DNA from: Streptomyces sp. 2114.4
GTDB lineage: Bacteria > Actinomycetota > Actinomycetes > Streptomycetales > Streptomycetaceae
NCBI RefSeq assembly: GCF_900187385.1
Contig: NZ_FYEY01000001.1
Coordinates: 5,270,001-5,334,000, forward strand
DNA length: 64,000 nt
Direction of reading: 5' to 3'
The notes under the pieces were generated by a model. The model did not search any database, had not been told where the DNA came from, and was given only the letters and a program-made list of their open reading frames with translations. Position numbers and translations under genes: made by a program. Shown here one piece after another: positions 62,462 through 64,000 of the stretch; the first letter of the stretch is position 1; each line of letters starts with the position of its first letter.

Positions 62462-64000
62462 TTGAGTCGTGAATCTGACAGTTCGTCCTCCGGCCCTCAG
62501 GGCCGTGGCGGAGCCGCGTACCCATCAGGGACGCCGCCGTACGGCTCGCCCAGGGGAGATGCCGACGAGGCGCCGGCGCCCGGTGCCGCGGCGCAGCCGG
62601 AGGAGCCCAAAACCGAGACCACACTGACGACGCGGATCAAGATCAATATTCCGGGGTCGCGCCCCATCCCGCCGGTCGTCGTGCGCAAGCCCGTCGGTGA
62701 GGAGTCCGGCATGAACGGATCGGCTGCATCCGGCGGTCCCGCCGGTTCCCGCGGTACGCCCCGCCCTGCCCGCGGCAGCGAGCGGAACGCGGAGCGCACG
62801 GCGAACACCCCCCGGCCCGAGGCCCCGGCGGACGAGGCCCCCGCGGCCGGCCGGCCCGGCCAGGGCGAGAAGACCAGCGACTGGTTCGCCCCGCGCAAAC
62901 CGCAGGCCGGATCCGGCGGGCAGTCCTCCACCGGCTCCCATGCCGTGCCGCCCGCCCCGGGTGGTGCGACCCCGCCGCGTGCCCCCTCCGGCGGCAAGCC
63001 GCCGCAGCGCCCCGACCTTCCGTACTTCTCCGACAACCCGGCCCCGCAGGACGGCCCGGCCCCACAGGACGGCGCGTCGCCGTTCGACGGCGGCGCCCGG
63101 ACCGGCACAGGCGCGCGCCAGGGCGGCGGCTCGCCGTTCGACGAGGGTCCGCGCGGCGGCGGTTCGCCGTTCGACGGTGCGGGCTCCGGCGGCGGTACGC
63201 CGTTCGACGCCCCCGCCGGGCCCGCCCGTGACCACACCCCGTTCGACGCCCCGGCGGGCGGTCCGAACGGTCCGAACGGTCCGACGACCGGGCCGGCGCG
63301 CGGCAGGTCCGCGCTCAACCTCCCGCCTGGCTTCAGCGACCCCGGCACCGGCGGCACGCCCCGGATCGACGACACCGCGGAGCTCACCCCGCAGCCGCCG
63401 GCGCCGCTCGCCGGGCCGGGCAGCGGCCTCGGTGCGCCCGGCGGTGTCACGGGCGGGCTGCCCGGCGGGCCGAAGGGCGCGGCGCCCCGCGGTCCGCAGG
63501 GCACGGGCGGCGCGAAGGGGCCGCGGAGCGGTGGCCGCGACCGGGTGTCCGGCGACACGCTGGTCAGCGGCATCCCGAAGGTGCCCGGAGCCGACGGCCC
63601 GCCGTCGCCGCCGTCGCCGTTCGCGGCAGCCCCGGCCGATGACGGCGACCGGGCCGCGCCGAAGCCGCGGCCCAAGATCCCCGAGCCGATCAACCCGCCC
63701 AAGACGGGCCGCAACAAGCTCGTCCTCGCGGGCGTGGCCGTGGTGGTCCTGGCCGGTGTCGCCTACGGCGCCGGGCTGCTGCTCGACCACGCCGACGTGC
63801 CCAACGGCACCACCGCGCTGGGCGTGGACATCGGCGGCACCACCAAGGAAGACGCCGTCAAGAAGCTGGAGGCGGCGCTCAAGGGCCGCCGCGCCACACC
63901 GCTCAAGCTCACCGTGGACGGCAAGGCCACGACCCTGGAACCCGGCAAGGCCGGCCTGGACATCGACCCGCAGGCGACGGTCCGCAAGGCGGCCGGCCGG
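62462..64000 (+). CDS. Membrane-anchored protein with peptidoglycan-binding-type domain, C-terminus cut by window edge
   Basis: 513 codons are present and the frame stays open to the right edge. TTG 62462 is 6 nt after GGGAGAA. A short conserved stretch ETTLTTRIKINIPGSRPIPPVVVRKP (about 43-68) is followed by about 340 disordered Gly/Pro residues that include five (S/T)PFD repeats (about 205-265), then a transmembrane helix (LVLAGVAVVVLAGVAYGAGLLL, about 421-442) and the start of an extracellular PG_binding_4 / YoaR-like domain (GVDIGGTTKEDAVKKLEAAL, KLTVDGKATTLEPGKAGLDID). VanW-like proteins share this domain. Minus-strand open frames over this gene are shadows. Confidence 0.82.
   Translation, partial: MSRESDSSSSGPQGRGGAAYPSGTPPYGSPRGDADEAPAPGAAAQPEEPKTETTLTTRIKINIPGSRPIPPVVVRKPVGEESGMNGSAASGGPAGSRGTPRPARGSERNAERTANTPRPEAPADEAPAAGRPGQGEKTSDWFAPRKPQAGSGGQSSTGSHAVPPAPGGATPPRAPSGGKPPQRPDLPYFSDNPAPQDGPAPQDGASPFDGGARTGTGARQGGGSPFDEGPRGGGSPFDGAGSGGGTPFDAPAGPARDHTPFDAPAGGPNGPNGPTTGPARGRSALNLPPGFSDPGTGGTPRIDDTAELTPQPPAPLAGPGSGLGAPGGVTGGLPGGPKGAAPRGPQGTGGAKGPRSGGRDRVSGDTLVSGIPKVPGADGPPSPPSPFAAAPADDGDRAAPKPRPKIPEPINPPKTGRNKLVLAGVAVVVLAGVAYGAGLLLDHADVPNGTTALGVDIGGTTKEDAVKKLEAALKGRRATPLKLTVDGKATTLEPGKAGLDIDPQATVRKAAGR

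Noticed and set aside
62497..63717. 406-aa and 421-aa minus-strand frames at the right edge
   Set aside because: Gly/Pro/Arg low-complexity products; the plus-strand frame from TTG 62462 has a ribosome site, a membrane helix and a recognisable outer domain.

Overview
The window is chromosomal DNA of a Streptomyces species or a very close relative. The basis is strongly GC-biased third codon positions, many GTG and some TTG starts, a WhiB-like regulator, a mycothiol biosynthesis gene, DUF397/XRE-style regulators of the DUF5753 type, SpoIIE/HATPase signalling proteins, and a complete bldK-type oligopeptide importer of the kind needed for aerial growth. It looks like core-chromosome sequence: no insertion sequence, prophage, integrase, tRNA, rRNA or CRISPR array was seen. 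Eleven genes have a TANNNT -10 box 6-7 nt before the start codon and are predicted to be leaderless.

Layout. 1-2 kb: DUF402 protein (cut by the left edge) and class II fumarase fumC. 2-5 kb: accessory stretch with a Uma2 nuclease-like protein, an NTF2-like protein, a secreted small Cys/Gly-rich protein with a small membrane protein, and a 0.7-kb stretch with a probable decayed gene. 5-7.2 kb: a SRPBCC / DUF4166 / TetR operon behind a paired-palindrome operator. 7.3-9.6 kb: a leftward regulatory module (XRE-DUF5753, DUF6879 and three small proteins). 9.7-15.9 kb: class I fumarase, DUF1707 protein, WhiB-like protein, glpX, DUF4245 protein and a nitroreductase-family oxidoreductase. 16-24 kb: exonuclease VII (xseA, xseB), an APC permease, ispH, polyphosphate glucokinase, DUF6542 membrane protein and ychF. 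24-31 kb: Uma2, lipoprotein carbonic anhydrase, PIG-L deacetylase, GntR regulator, APC permease, SPOR-like micro-protein and NUDIX hydrolase. 30.6-34 kb: an RsbW-like ATPase and an 894-aa PAS-PAS-GAF-PP2C-HATPase phosphatase. 34-38 kb: an Sdh1-type succinate dehydrogenase (sdhB, sdhA, five-helix anchor) and a coiled-coil protein. 38.5-43 kb: an oversized family-5 binding lipoprotein and typA. 43-56 kb: two complete peptide ABC importers arranged tail to tail (opp to the right, bldK to the left) with a secreted beta-trefoil-like protein between them. 56.7-64 kb: membrane protein, S9 peptidase, small membrane protein, mshB, DUF6113 protein, and the start of a membrane-anchored peptidoglycan-binding-type protein cut by the right edge.

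The metabolic theme is central carbon and redox: two unrelated fumarases, a succinate dehydrogenase, gluconeogenic FBPase, polyphosphate glucokinase, isoprenoid IspH and mycothiol MshB. The second theme is development and envelope: bldK, opp, SpoIIE/HATPase proteins, the WhiB-like protein, secreted and membrane proteins. The observations most worth following are the paired operator of the TetR operon, the Cys/His cluster in the Sdh anchor, the secreted small-protein pair at 3.6-4.3 kb, stop codons embedded in tandem repeats (xseB and the PIG-L gene), a leaderless 25-codon micro-ORF coupled to the SPOR-like gene, and the repeated (S/T)PFD motifs in the last gene.
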